64,000 nt of DNA. It comes from Cheilinus undulatus (lineage: Eukaryota > Chordata > Actinopteri > Labriformes > Labridae). The notes under the pieces are model-generated. The model ran no database searches. It was given only the letters and a program-made list of their open reading frames with translations, and was not told the origin of the DNA. The position numbers and the translations under genes were made by a program. The stretch covers positions 460,885 to 524,884 of the forward strand of contig NC_054868.1 in the NCBI RefSeq assembly GCF_018320785.1. The letters are read 5' to 3'. Positions 28,101 to 34,079 of this stretch are shown here, piece after piece (the first letter of the stretch is position 1; every line of letters begins with the position of its first letter).

Positions 28101-29594
28101 GGAGCGAGGTTAAGAGAGCGAGGTTAAGGAGCGAGGTAAAGGAGCGAGGTAAAGGAGCGAGGTTAAGAGAGCGAGGTAAAGGAGCGAGGTTAAGGGAGCG
28201 AGGTTAAGAGAGCGAGGTTAAGGGAGCGAGGTTAAGAGAGCGAGGGTTAAGGGAGCGAGGGTAAAGGGAGCGAGGGTTAAGGGAGCGAGGGTTAAAGGAG
28301 CGAGGGTTAAGGGAGGGAAGGTTAAGGGAGCGAGGGTTAAGGGAGCGAGGATAAAGCGAGCGAGGGTTAAGGGAGCGAGGGTTGAGGGAGCGAGGGTTAA
28401 GGGAGCGAGGATAAAAGGAGCGAGGGCTAAGGGAGCGAGGGTTAAGGGAGCGAGGGTAAAGGGAGCGAGGGTTAAGGGAGCGAGGGTTAAGGGAGCGAGG
28501 GTTAAGGGAGTGAGGATAAAGCGAGCGAGGGTTAAGGGAGCGAGGGTAAAGGGAGCGAGAGTTAAGGGAGACAGGGTTAAGGGAGCGAGGGTTAAGGGAG
28601 CGAGAGTTAAGGGAGAGAGGGTTAAGGGAGTGAGGGTTAAGGGAGCGAGGATAAAGGGAGTGAGGGTTAAGGGAGCGAGGGTAAAGGGAGTGTAGCTTAA
28701 GGGAGCGAGGGTTAAAGGAGCAAGGATAAAGGGAGTGAGGGTAAAGGGAGCGAGGGTTAAGGGAGCAAGGATAAAGGGAGTGAGGACAAAGGGAGTGAGG
28801 GTTAAGGGAGCAAGGATAAAGGGAGTGAGGGTAAAGGGAGCGAGGGTAAAGAGCCGTGACTCCATCACTGTGAGCCAGCCTGGTAAATAAAGTAGGGCTG
28901 CTTCTTTCTGGCAGAAATCACATTCAGGATTAGTCTGACGCCATAAACTGCAGTTTTTGAGTTTAAGTATTAGAAAACTGCAGACCGGCTCCTACGGTGT
29001 CTGACCTGCTCAGAAACATTAAAAACATTTCTGTATACTGAGGTTATTCCACTGCTGAACTCTAAAAGAGCAGAATGATCCCCCAGAACAGAACCGGCCG
29101 TGTTAGTAAATGTAGACACGGTCTGTATAAGTTTAAAATGATCCATCAGAACAGAACCGGCCGTGTTAGTAAATGTAGACACGGTCTGTATAAGTTTAAA
29201 ATGATCCACCAGAACAGAACCGGCCGTGTTAGTAAATGTAGACACGGTCTGTAGAAGTTTAAAATGATCCCCCAGAACAGAACCGGCCGTGTTAGTAAAT
29301 GTAGACACGGTCCGTAGAAGTTTAAAATGATCCCCCAGAACAGAACCGGCCGTGTTAGTAAATGTAGACACGGTCTGTAGAAGTTTCTGGAAGTTTAAAG
29401 TGATCCACCAGCGTAGCTGCAGACTCAGACTTTAGGTTCCCACAGTATCAAACAGGCTTTTTATTAGAGTTATGTTAAAGTTTATATTTCTGTTACCATA
29501 GCAACCCTCGTTATTTCCTTACATAAATAAATATCGTGTATCGGCAGCTCGGTTTATCGCCCAGCCCTCTGTGGTTCTCACTCACCGGCATCAT
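908..29594 (-). CDS. tp53bp2: tp53bp2 (ASPP2), apoptosis-stimulating of p53 protein 2; 5' nine coding exons, partial
   Basis: ASPP2 binds p53 and PP1 and steers p53 towards apoptotic promoters; it also acts at cell junctions in polarity. The minus-strand coding exons are 29586..29594, 11106..11253, 10913..11026, 8377..8453, 6173..6274, 5594..5771, 1525..1727, 1211..1375 and 908..1127, with phases that join without a break (1216 nt, about 405 codons). The translation starts [13 protein letters not shown], continues through the ubiquitin-like N-terminal domain (about residues 4-85), then a Gln-rich coiled coil with [18 protein letters not shown] and EQKRLSN, then LYKELQ and [27 protein letters not shown] and QQKQREL match ASPP2 rather than ASPP1. 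The proline-rich, ankyrin and SH3 exons lie left of the window. Intron 1 (18.3 kb) carries the largest repeat load. Teleosts can have a and b copies and I cannot tell which this is. Exon 5 has a poor donor. Confidence 0.95.
1211..1375 (-). CDS. tp53bp2: tp53bp2 coding exon 8
   Basis: This exon is 55 codons, phase 0 at both ends. The acceptor is CTCGTAG and the donor GTAAGC. It encodes LRNKLNQDQ, the coiled-coil segment [15 protein letters not shown], then [15 protein letters not shown]. It matches the end of the ASPP2 coiled coil. Confidence 0.95.
1525..1727 (-). CDS. tp53bp2: tp53bp2 coding exon 7
   Basis: This exon is 203 nt, starting in phase 1 and ending in phase 0. It encodes [18 protein letters not shown], then [17 protein letters not shown], and ends [10 protein letters not shown] before GTGAGA. 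Compared with the family, a small insertion with [11 protein letters not shown] lies before the [10 protein letters not shown] helix. Confidence 0.96.
1780..2165. other. tp53bp2 intron 6, no recognised feature
   Basis: This is intron between exon 7 and the retroelement fragment. A minus-strand open frame of 83 codons crosses 1808..2059 but resembles no family I know and has no splice context. I see no promoter, RNA gene or repeat structure here. Confidence 0.4.
2170..2545 (+). pseudogene. Ty3/gypsy-type LTR retrotransposon gag fragment (degenerate)
   Basis: Conceptual reading in shifting frames gives [18 protein letters not shown], then [13 protein letters not shown], then a nucleocapsid-like zinc knuckle beginning KCYRCGG followed by [12 protein letters not shown]. 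This order (capsid tail, then Cys-rich knuckle) is typical of gag in fish Ty3/gypsy elements. At least one frame change and stop codons are present, and no LTRs or pol region are visible, so it is a dead fragment in tp53bp2 intron 6. Confidence 0.6.
2730..3664 (+). mobile_element. Tc1/mariner element, internally deleted, with intact TIR tips and TA target site
   Basis: The ends are inverted repeats starting CACTGCCTGGCCAAAAA, flanked by TA at 2728-2729 and 3665-3666. The element is 935 bp, shorter than full-length fish Tc1 elements (about 1.2-1.6 kb), because the DNA-binding part of the transposase is deleted. Poly-A and poly-T runs follow the tips. It lies in tp53bp2 intron 6 on the strand opposite to that gene. 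Confidence 0.92.
2903..3607 (+). pseudogene. Tc1-family transposase, N-terminal domain deleted, catalytic half open
   Basis: A 234-codon open frame starts in a normal Tc1 N-terminus ([19 protein letters not shown]) and then jumps straight to [17 protein letters not shown], which normally lies about 100 residues downstream. The paired helix-turn-helix domain is therefore missing. The DDE core remains: WSDESRL (first Asp), [11 protein letters not shown] (second Asp) and [15 protein letters not shown] (Glu). A second small deletion near ILKLMQHW removes several residues. It is unlikely to transpose by itself, although the catalytic frame has no stop. Confidence 0.9.
3667..4560. other. tp53bp2 intron 6, apparently single-copy
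   Basis: Mixed-composition DNA without recognisable genes or clear repeats. The open frames are short and unlike known proteins. It ends at a GT dinucleotide tract. Confidence 0.5.
4563..4588 (+). repeat. (GT)n microsatellite
   Basis: About 13 uninterrupted GT units directly precede a degenerate repeat element. Confidence 0.95.
4610..5200. mobile_element. Non-autonomous DNA-element fragment with 'GTTTTC/AAAACG' sub-repeats
   Basis: The stretch is built from variants of 'ccgttttcag', 'aaaaagttcc' and 'aaaacg', and ends in 'gtgtaaacggggcatcag', which looks like the terminus of a dispersed fish element. It holds a near-perfect 33-bp palindrome at 5131..5163. I see no coding capacity and no certain left terminus. 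Confidence 0.5.
5131..5163. repeat. Perfect 16-bp inverted repeat with 1-base centre
   Basis: The arm gccaaacgctacaaaa is followed by a single c and its exact reverse complement. It would form a long hairpin, and it lies inside the repeat element at 4610..5200. Confidence 0.95.
5594..5771 (-). CDS. tp53bp2: tp53bp2 coding exon 6
   Basis: This exon is 178 nt, ending in phase 1 with donor GTGAGT; the acceptor is TTGCAG. It encodes [17 protein letters not shown], then [20 protein letters not shown], then [20 protein letters not shown]. This is the ASPP2 Gln-rich coiled coil, and EQKRLSN separates it from ASPP1. Confidence 0.97.
6173..6274 (-). CDS. tp53bp2: tp53bp2 coding exon 5 (in-frame cassette with weak donor)
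   Basis: This exon is exactly 34 codons, phase 0 at both ends: [17 protein letters not shown], then [17 protein letters not shown]. The acceptor is CTGCAG. The donor reads AAG followed by GTCCGG, with none of the usual bases at +3 to +6. The exon border fits the family (VSK, then EQQLRYL). Skipping it would keep frame. Confidence 0.9.
6787..7720. repeat. hAT-like element(s) with A-rich then T-rich arms
   Basis: The stretch starts CACTGGTTCTCAACC, a classic hAT-like end, followed by 'ccatgacccctgaaat'. An A-rich arm of 'aaaatgggcaaa' type runs to about 7200 and a T-rich complementary arm from 7290 to 7720, with 'gcgaccccaaaatt' between. It may be two elements in opposite orientation. I found no target-site duplication. 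Confidence 0.55.
7930..8335. repeat. 24-bp minisatellite, about 17 copies, in tp53bp2 intron 4
   Basis: The unit is about 24 bp, CCGTGGCTCATACGGGTCGC plus 4 bases, with a few substitutions. The unit length is a multiple of 3, so all three long open frames across it, including a minus-strand MSHGTATR repeat, are by-products. Each unit holds the imperfect palindrome CCGTGGCTCATACGG and several CpGs. The array ends 42 bp before the donor of tp53bp2 exon 4. Confidence 0.95.
8377..8453 (-). CDS. tp53bp2: tp53bp2 coding exon 4 (short, divergent)
   Basis: This 77-nt exon is too short and divergent to be seen from open frames. I placed it because the phases of exons 3 and 5 do not join without it. 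The acceptor TGTGCAG and donor GTGAGA frame a reading with [16 protein letters not shown], which fits the family's KRNGVKVPGEYRRKENG segment. It starts in phase 1 and ends in phase 0, as needed. Confidence 0.85.
8515..8710 (+). repeat. Dispersed repeat, copy A (copy B at 37165..37350 in an rrp36 intron)
   Basis: It shares blocks such as 'tcctcagtatctactcag' and 'tccattttaa' with the reverse complement of 37165..37350, in the same order over about 180 bp. No coding potential. The element class is unknown to me. Confidence 0.65.
8755..8824 (+). mobile_element. Tc1-family 3' end fragment
   Basis: 'ttatttacattttagagc' followed by 'ccagcttttttggaaatg' and a TA at 8823-8824 is the terminal sequence of a common fish Tc1 lineage. 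Fragments of the same lineage lie at 11405, 34080, 53215 and 54680. Confidence 0.65.
8993..10101 (+). mobile_element. hAT-like miniature element, copy 3, with 8-bp target-site duplication
   Basis: It starts CAGTGGTACTCAACC and ends GGTTGAGTAACTCTG, flanked by ttctagac (8985-8992) and gtctagac (10102-10109), 7 of 8 matching. An 8-bp duplication and CAGTG/CACTG-type ends are the marks of hAT elements. The core is about 900 bp of T-rich sub-repeats in which blocks like 'aagctaccttttgccatt' recur. There is no transposase. Confidence 0.88.
10110..10912. other. tp53bp2 intron 3, no recognised feature
   Basis: Unique-looking intron DNA. Short plus-strand open frames (10224..10454, 10385..10594) do not resemble proteins I know. 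Confidence 0.5.
10913..11026 (-). CDS. tp53bp2: tp53bp2 coding exon 3
   Basis: This exon is 114 nt, phase 1 to phase 1. The acceptor is ATCAG and the donor GTGAGA. It encodes [18 protein letters not shown], then [19 protein letters not shown], the second half of the ubiquitin-like N-terminal domain. Confidence 0.95.
11106..11253 (-). CDS. tp53bp2: tp53bp2 coding exon 2
   Basis: This exon is 148 nt, phase 0 to phase 1. The acceptor is TTCGTAG and the donor GTGAGT. It encodes [20 protein letters not shown], then [19 protein letters not shown], then YLAEMWRGS. The internal Met at its start could serve as initiator if exon 1 were replaced. Confidence 0.97.
11405..11597 (+). mobile_element. Tc1-family 3' terminal fragment
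   Basis: 'ggccctgtcccaactttttt' opens the block, and it closes with 'cagtgtcccaactttttt' plus 'ggaattgtgactgta'. This is the 3' untranslated end of a fish Tc1 lineage, about 190 bp. No transposase codons remain. Confidence 0.8.
11598..12210. other. tp53bp2 intron 1, no recognised feature
   Basis: Apparently single-copy DNA without clear coding or repeat structure. Confidence 0.5.
12212..13225. repeat. 35-bp minisatellite, about 29 copies
   Basis: The unit is 35 bp, 'agtcacattcatacaggact' plus 'gtagagcagacctgg'. Two recurrent variants (gcaggactgg and gtaaagcagacatgg) occur in ordered combinations, which indicates block duplication. The array lies in tp53bp2 intron 1. Confidence 0.97.
13226..14185. 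other. tp53bp2 intron 1, no recognised feature
   Basis: Mixed-composition DNA with no repeat structure and no plausible exons seen. Confidence 0.5.
14190..14703 (-). pseudogene. Tc1-like transposase N-terminal relic
   Basis: Minus-strand reading gives [19 protein letters not shown], then [12 protein letters not shown], the second helix-turn-helix of a Tc1 transposase, followed by frameshifted HQSERDW and KPLFLGRF blocks. No catalytic core survives. The distal part (14190..14345) also resembles the start of the minisatellite at 35815..36450. Confidence 0.75.
14707..15140 (-). mobile_element. hAT-like miniature element, copy 4, truncated
   Basis: The end CAGCGTTACTCAACC is followed by the inverse of the shared terminal block and an A-rich core with aaaatgggcaaaaa sub-repeats. 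It directly abuts the Tc1 relic. The other terminus is missing. Confidence 0.8.
15141..15760. other. tp53bp2 intron 1, single-copy; possible conserved element near 15560..15680
   Basis: No gene. The part around 15560..15680 has several homeodomain-type cores (gttaatttc, gaattaagcg, gctaattcc, ggattaag) in GC-moderate DNA, unlike the repeats on both sides. A regulatory role is a guess. Confidence 0.3.
15765..15960. repeat. AT-rich simple repeat with hairpin
   Basis: Interspersed (TA)n tracts surround an inverted repeat at about 15854..15892 (agagagataaaattt and its complement around a TA-rich centre). Confidence 0.85.
15961..16475 (+). mobile_element. hAT-like miniature element, copy 5, left-truncated
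   Basis: It starts within the T-rich core ('atttaagctgccttttccca'), ends with the shared 'tggctcttgcagaggtattt' block and terminus GGTTGAGCAGCACTG. The left end is lost at the AT-rich tract. Confidence 0.8.
16590..17100 (+). pseudogene. Tc1-family transposase relic, catalytic region
   Basis: Despite stops and indels, the order of a fish Tc1 transposase gene is clear at DNA level: 'acatggtggtggtagtgtga', 'agaaccatgaattctgctct', 'atgatcccaaacacaccagc' (QQDNDPKHTS region), 'tggtctagtcaaagtctgga' (WPSQSPDLN region) and 'attcctccacagtgatgaga'. This lineage differs from the element at 2730. Dead. Confidence 0.88.
17110..18840. other. tp53bp2 intron 1, mostly single-copy
   Basis: No exons recognised. 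A short tandem of 'agagcgccgctgctctac' (about 3 units) lies near 17430..17505. Long open frames such as 18167..18619 minus resemble no known protein. Confidence 0.45.
18850..19255 (+). repeat. Dispersed repeat, related to 44155..44540
   Basis: It shares 'accaatcag', 'gctctgattgg' with 'tgtgacagacag', and 'ccaatcacc' in the same order with the block at 44155..44540. It looks like two old copies of one dispersed family of unknown class. Confidence 0.5.
19256..20315. other. tp53bp2 intron 1, no recognised feature
   Basis: Single-copy-like DNA with no coding or repeat signal I can support. Confidence 0.45.
20324..21141. mobile_element. Non-autonomous hAT-type element with 8-bp target-site duplication
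   Basis: The ends are CAGTGTTGGTAGCGTTACTT and its imperfect complement GCGTTACCCCCGACACTG. The flanks tctgtgat (20316-20323) and tctgtgaa (21142-21149) match at 7 of 8. Both arms are rich in 'gcgttac' and 'gattact' motifs, as in a widespread fish element family. No transposase. Confidence 0.85.
21345..22110 (-). mobile_element. LINE-like 3' fragment
   Basis: The left part ('cctttatttaaccagataaa' and following 'gacctggccaagaggtcagc') is a common fish repeat. Minus-strand reading gives [21 protein letters not shown], then AFRFAAPSA, resembling the C-terminal tail of a non-LTR retrotransposon ORF2. No RT core is present. The class is uncertain. Confidence 0.5.
22111..23120. other. tp53bp2 intron 1; unassigned open fragment at 22623..22829
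   Basis: There is no clear gene. A 68-codon minus-strand frame starting [20 protein letters not shown], with a charged [13 protein letters not shown] stretch, looks protein-like but I cannot place it. It may be a transposon remnant. Confidence 0.35.
23125..23300 (+). repeat. Dispersed fish repeat with 'AAGTACTTAAGTA' motif
   Basis: 'caagtaactaagtacaaata', then 'ctttacttaagtagacattt' and 'tacttctactccttacattt' are the hallmark of a widespread teleost non-autonomous element. Only one end is recognisable. Confidence 0.6.
23934..24250. repeat. Degenerate dispersed element fragment
   Basis: It begins 'actagggctgaacggttt' with 'tgggatttaatctgcgatta'. The block at 58040..58200 carries related sequence ending 'gtccagccctagtt', so the two seem to be fragments of one family in opposite orientation. 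Confidence 0.5.
24251..25398. other. tp53bp2 intron 1, no recognised feature
   Basis: Single-copy-like DNA with short GT-rich patches around 24900..24960. A 117-codon plus-strand frame at 24903..25256 has no recognisable domain. Confidence 0.4.
25399..26124. mobile_element. Inverted-repeat DNA element with 'AATATTACGAGAATAAAGT' arms
   Basis: The termini are imperfect inverted repeats of about 25 bp (gagtattagggccacatgaa against gatactc after tggccct). Inside, both arms consist of 'taatattacgagaataaag' sub-repeats in opposite orientation, around a centre that reads [18 protein letters not shown], then [13 protein letters not shown], a helix-turn-helix-like remnant. Non-autonomous. The superfamily is not settled, and an ISL2EU-type element is one possibility. 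Confidence 0.75.
26350..28858. repeat. 15-bp satellite-like array, about 2.5 kb, with a G-run-shortened central block
   Basis: The unit is AGGGTTAAGGGAGCG with common variants (gggtaaa, agagagcg, aggataaa). From 26350 to about 27430 and from about 28210 to 28858 units are 15 bp and leave long open frames on both strands. Between about 27433 and 28200 nearly every GGG is GG, so units fall to 13-14 bp. Blocks within this part repeat the order of variants seen on either side. The long open frames (431 and 344 codons) are by-products of the 15-bp period. Confidence 0.95.
29066..29390. repeat. 63-bp minisatellite, about 5 copies
   Basis: The unit contains 'gaacagaaccggccgtgtta', 'gtaaatgtagacacggtctg' and 'aagtttaaaatgatcc'. 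Copies differ by one or two bases. It lies in intron 1, about 200 bp downstream of tp53bp2 exon 1 on the minus strand. Confidence 0.95.
29586..29594 (-). CDS. tp53bp2: tp53bp2 coding exon 1 (MMP)
   Basis: ATG ATG CCG is followed by the donor GTGAGTGAG. ASPP2 proteins start MMPMFLTVYL, and exon 2 supplies MFLTVYL, so this three-codon exon completes the start. The downstream context on the plus strand is GC-rich, as expected for a promoter-proximal first exon. Confidence 0.88.
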
Positions 29595-30060
29595 GTTGGC
29601 AGTCCTCCTCTCGGTCCGCCTCTCGGTCTCTCACGGCAGCTGAAAGCATCAAACCGGGCTCCTCCTGAATCCTCCTCTTCTCCTTCATCACATCATCATC
29701 ATCATCATCATCATCATCATATTTTACTCCTCTGCTCCTCCGAGACCTGTTGATGAAGAGCTGCAGGCCTGAGGGAGAGAGAGAGGGTCTGCGCTAGAGT
29801 AGGAGCAGAGAGAAGCAGAGCTCAGGAGGACTCTGACTGCAGGAGCAGAAACAAAGAAAGAAAGAGAAGAAGAAATAAAGAGGAGGAGGAGGAGGGCCAG
29901 ATCTCCCGCTGAGTGCTAATCCTGATCCACGTCCACACCGCGTCTGCCTCAACGACTGTTTGGATCACAACCGTTCAATCAACACGGCAACACTGCCCGG
30001 TGAGCAACCGGAGCTCCAGCAGAGTAATAACGCCACTTCCGGTCCGAGTTTCACAATAAA
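29595..30060 (-). promoter_or_regulatory. tp53bp2: tp53bp2 5' UTR and probable promoter
   Basis: This GC-richer stretch, with CpGs, an (ATC)n tract at 29690..29720 and purine-rich runs, lies immediately upstream of the MMP exon on the minus strand and gives way to AT-rich DNA after about 30060. The transcription start cannot be fixed from sequence, and I see no convincing TATA box. Confidence 0.55.
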
Positions 30061-30783
30061 AGCCTCATCTAAAGGACTGCAGTAACCAGCCCGTCAAACT
30101 AGAATAGAAACGTAGAAATGACAGTGACCGGTGGATACAGAAATAAATTAAAAGCAGGAAAGTATAGCTAGTTATATTTATTTTGCCTTAAACTGGCGGG
30201 TTTTTTGTTCATTAAAAAAGTCCAGTAAATTCTAGAAAAAAGAAAACAACAATACTGAAAAAGCAGACTTCGTGATCTCAAAATACTCGATTATGTGAGG
30301 TTTTTTTGTAATCTGAGAATAATCTAAATATTAGAGTCCATATATATATATATAATGTTCGAGTTAAAGGACTCATTTTCTTATTCACACAGTTGAAAAT
30401 TTCCCAGAAAAGGCTCAATATTTAGACTTCAAAACCCCCAAAATATCTGATTTTGGATTATCTTAAATTATAAGAAAACAAACAAAAATCTTATTTATAA
30501 AGTCTTAATTTAAGTTCATACAGTTTTGAATGTGTAAATATGAAATATTAGATAATATGGATGAAGATAGCTGAACGTTTTTGGTCTGTCCTGTTTTAAC
30601 TTGCTGATTTTTTAATTATTTAAAAGTGAACATTAAAGCTGATTTAACCCATTAAAGCCTGAAACCACAAATGATTGCCAGAAAATTACACATTTTTGGA
30701 ACTGAAATGTTTATTTCTCTTTCTACTGAAAAAATAAAATAAAAAAAAATCTATAAAATTTAACATATATATTTTTGTATCTA

Positions 30784-30822
<39 letters not shown>

Positions 30823-31370
30823 GGTGTTTTTGGTAACTGATAATCCACTTGAGGGCATTTTTTATCATTTATCAGACCGTATAAAGAAGTTTTTGTAGTA
30901 ATTTATTGATCTTATTGATTAGATAGAGGTATAAAAGTATGTATCAAATATGACACAGCAGGCTTGAAGGGGTTAAAGTAAGCTATCCCGTCATGTTTTA
31001 TTTTGAAGGATGTTATCAGTTTCCGGTGTGATTGTGTCTAACTTGGTGAATCTCTTCACAGGAGTCTCCTGGCAACCGTAATAAACTCCTCCTCCTCCTC
31101 CTGTCAGTGTGAAAAAGAATTACAGCATTAATCCCCAAATTATCCTCTCTATATTCTTCCTCTGATCAATCCATCAAATCAGAGCTGCTAAAAAAGGATT
31201 CATGATAAATATTATCACAGACTGATGCAGATCTACAGCCGATTACAAACGACACACAATGTAAAACGGCCTCGATCTGATTTTTATTCACCACAGCGGT
31301 TGGTGTGAGGTGTTTATCTGTAGCTCCCCCTGCTGGTCCACATCTAGAACACTTTAGTATATCAGCATAG
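30061..31370. other. Intergenic AT-rich DNA between tp53bp2 and rrp36
   Basis: This AT-rich DNA has (TA)n tracts at about 30340..30355 and 30785..30818. A short GC-richer patch near 31010..31110 ends in CTC repeats. No gene seen. Confidence 0.5.
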
Positions 31371-31440
31371 AAATATGGACGAAATAATTAAATAAATGAA
31401 TATTTAATTTAAAAATAATGCTTTTAAAATGTATTAATGT

Positions 31441-31506
<66 letters not shown>

Positions 31507-32090
31507 CACTGATGCTCAGCTTGTGGCTCTTTTGGGATTATTTCTGGCTTTTTAAATTTTTTTCTTTTTTTTTTAAAATATTATTCACCCCCCCCAAAAA
31601 CCTAAAAAAAAAAAAAAAAGAGGAAACTTTGTTGCCCTTATCACCTTTTTTTTTTTTTTTTTTGCCAATATTCATTCATTTCAGCTACCTTTTGTCATTA
31701 AACACCACTTTTTTCCAACTTTTTTGTCCCTTTTGGCCACTTTTGTCCCATTTTTGCCACTTTTATCCCATTTTTGCCCATTTTAGCTGCCTTTTGCCAT
31801 TAAATACCACTTGTTTTCTCTTTTTTGTCCATTTTTGTCACTCTAGACTGCTTCTTGCCCATTTGGGTCACTTTTCACCCATTTTTGCCACATTTTTGCT
31901 GCTTTTTCACCATTTTTCGCCACCTGTAACTCATTTTTTTGGTCACTTCTCACCCATTTTCACACATTTTTGTTGCTTTTTGACCATTTTTGCCACCTTT
32001 ATCGTATTGTTATTGATATAAATATAGACGAAATAATAAAATAAACAAATATTACATTTAAAAATAATGCATTTTTAAAAATTTTTATTA
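31371..32090 (+). repeat. (TA)n tract plus hAT-like element copy 6, bracketed by a direct repeat of about 75 bp
   Basis: A (TA)n run at 31441..31502 is followed by a hAT-like copy starting 'cactgatgctcagcttgtgg' (from about 31507) with the T-rich core to about 32005. The flanks 31371..31440 and 32020..32090 are similar direct copies (both contain 'gacgaaataat' and 'taaaaataatgc'). The right terminus of the hAT-like element is not visible. Confidence 0.7.
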
Positions 32091-32094
32091 GTTC

Positions 32095-33335
32095 AATTTG
32101 TTTTCCAGAGTTCATGTTTTTTCTCAAAATTTGAAAAAAGAAGACATTTGGACCTCATCTGTTCTTCTATTGGCTCTTCCCTCTTCCTAAAAAAACAGAG
32201 TTTATGAAAGAATTTCTAATTTAAAGAATCCTTTGAAATATTCCCGCCTTTTACTACTCTTTATTGCTGAGTTCAGATCTGACCGATAGGGGGCAGCATT
32301 GAGAGGCTAGAGATGCAGCCAAACCCGTCCGGTAGTTCACTGCCTTCAAAACAAGTGTAAAAATATACAACGTTCGTTATCAAGGCACATTATATCGTCA
32401 AAAGTCGTATGAATCAGCCTTAGACTGTCGACAGAATCAGCACACGTCACTGTTTTAAAATTGTAAGGCTAAAAAATGGAAAATTGTCTCGTTTACTCTT
32501 TGTAAAAACAAAAACCTTCTGGTGAGGTGTTTTATTTTGAAACAGCGGTGTCTCTTCCTGTTACCCACTGTAACGATCCTCAGAGACAACATGGACACAC
32601 GTGGATGACAAGAGCTTAGAAAATCACGAATTTAACAACGAATTAACAGGTAAAGTAACGTTTATTTGTCCGTAGCATAAATACAGTGATACAGCAGAGT
32701 CCCTGGCGCGTATTAAACATGTTAGCTAACTTTCCAGTGCTGTTTCCGGAACCTTTTACGGATATTAGCTACAGAAGAGAGCCGTAGGCCGGACTTCATG
32801 TAAAACATTAGCGGTCTTCAAATGAGAGGCTGTTCTGAAATAAACGGTCGTAGTCCAGACAAGGCATGTGTGTCATTTCCTTCCCTTGCAATCTCGCTGA
32901 TAATTCGGCACCGATATAAATCACATTAACCAGCAGTTGTCCATCAACAATACACATTTTTGACATGCTGGCAGTGCTGACCGCGGGTGAGCTCCGCTTG
33001 AGATTGTCCGTAAACACGGCAGCAAAACAACCGGTTATTTGCTTAAATAATTCGGATCACGATCAAATATCCCAGCCGAATTAAATTTTTAGGGCTTAAA
33101 ATGAGTTTCACAAGGTTAAGATAAAGAATTGCATCTGTTAAGCTGACAAATAGCAAAACTATAAATTGCTGATTATTTTGAATGGGGTTTGGTGTACAGT
33201 CCTTGCTCGAGGACAGAGGTGTAGCTACTGAATTAGCTCCTGTCAGATAGTTAAACGGTAAATATCAGAGTATTCTGATACTGACAAGCTGTAATATACC
33301 GAACTCTGAATTACGAATGCATTCAGAGCTGATAG
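32095..33335. other. Intergenic DNA, CpG-containing, with an unassigned open frame
   Basis: 32300..33050 has more CpGs than its surroundings and looks single-copy. A minus-strand frame at 32808..33017 (69 codons, containing MCIVDGQLLVNVIYIGAEL) resembles no protein I recognise. It could be an old retroelement piece or an unannotated exon, but the evidence does not allow a gene call. Confidence 0.35.
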
Positions 33336-33342
33336 ACTAGAC

Positions 33343-33914
33343 CAGTGATACTCAACCTGTGGCTCTTTAATGTCTTCATGTTGAATATTATTACCGCAGA
33401 AAACCTTAGAAAAGAGAAACTTTTTTTGCCCTTTTTCACCATTCACTGCCGCTTTTGCCCAGTTAAACTAACTTTAGCCATTACACACCACTTGTTTACT
33501 TTTTCCCCATTTCTGCATCTTCTTTTTGTCACATTTATCCCCATTTTAGCCTCTTCATACCATTTGTTGCCCATTAAAGTTACCTTTGCCATTACATATC
33601 ACTTGTTTCCAATTTTTTTTTTTTTTTTGCCAATTTTTGCCCCTCTTGACTGCTTTTTACCCATTTTAGTCACTTGTCACTCATGTTCGTGATCCTTTTT
33701 GCCACTTTTTTTTACCTTCTTTTTCTGCTAAAACTCTTTTTTTTGGGTCACTTCTCACCCATTTTTGCTGCTTTCTGACCATTTTAACCACCTTTAACTC
33801 ATGTTTATTGCTTCTATGAGCCGTTTTTGCCACTCCTCACCTCTTAGATTGTGGCTCTTGCAAAGGTATTTTTCAACAGTTGGCTCTTTGGTTGAGCAGG
33901 GTTGAGTAACACTG
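33343..33914 (+). mobile_element. hAT-like miniature element, copy 7, both ends present
   Basis: It starts CAGTGATACTCAACCTGTGG and ends GGGTTGAGTAACACTG. The flanks gactagac (33335-33342) and aactagaa (33915-33922) match at 6 of 8. At 572 bp it is among the most compact copies and a good reference for the family. Confidence 0.88.
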
Positions 33915-34079
33915 AACTAGAATATCTATCCACATGTTTTTCAGTGTTGTCTGGTTTAAAGTAGTAGTTGTTGGTACGGAAGCCAAAAGTGGACCTACAG
34001 GTGTATTTTAAAACTTAGAATAACATGGAAAAGTTCTTATTTTGTGATTTCCACTGAAAACTGTAGTTTGCTTTCAGAT

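Noticed and set aside
908..29594. Calling the minus-strand gene ppp1r13b (ASPP1)
   Set aside because: Coiled-coil blocks EQKRLSN, VEEIEQM and FQQKQREL and the start [10 protein letters not shown] fit ASPP2; the ASPP1 counterparts differ at these positions.
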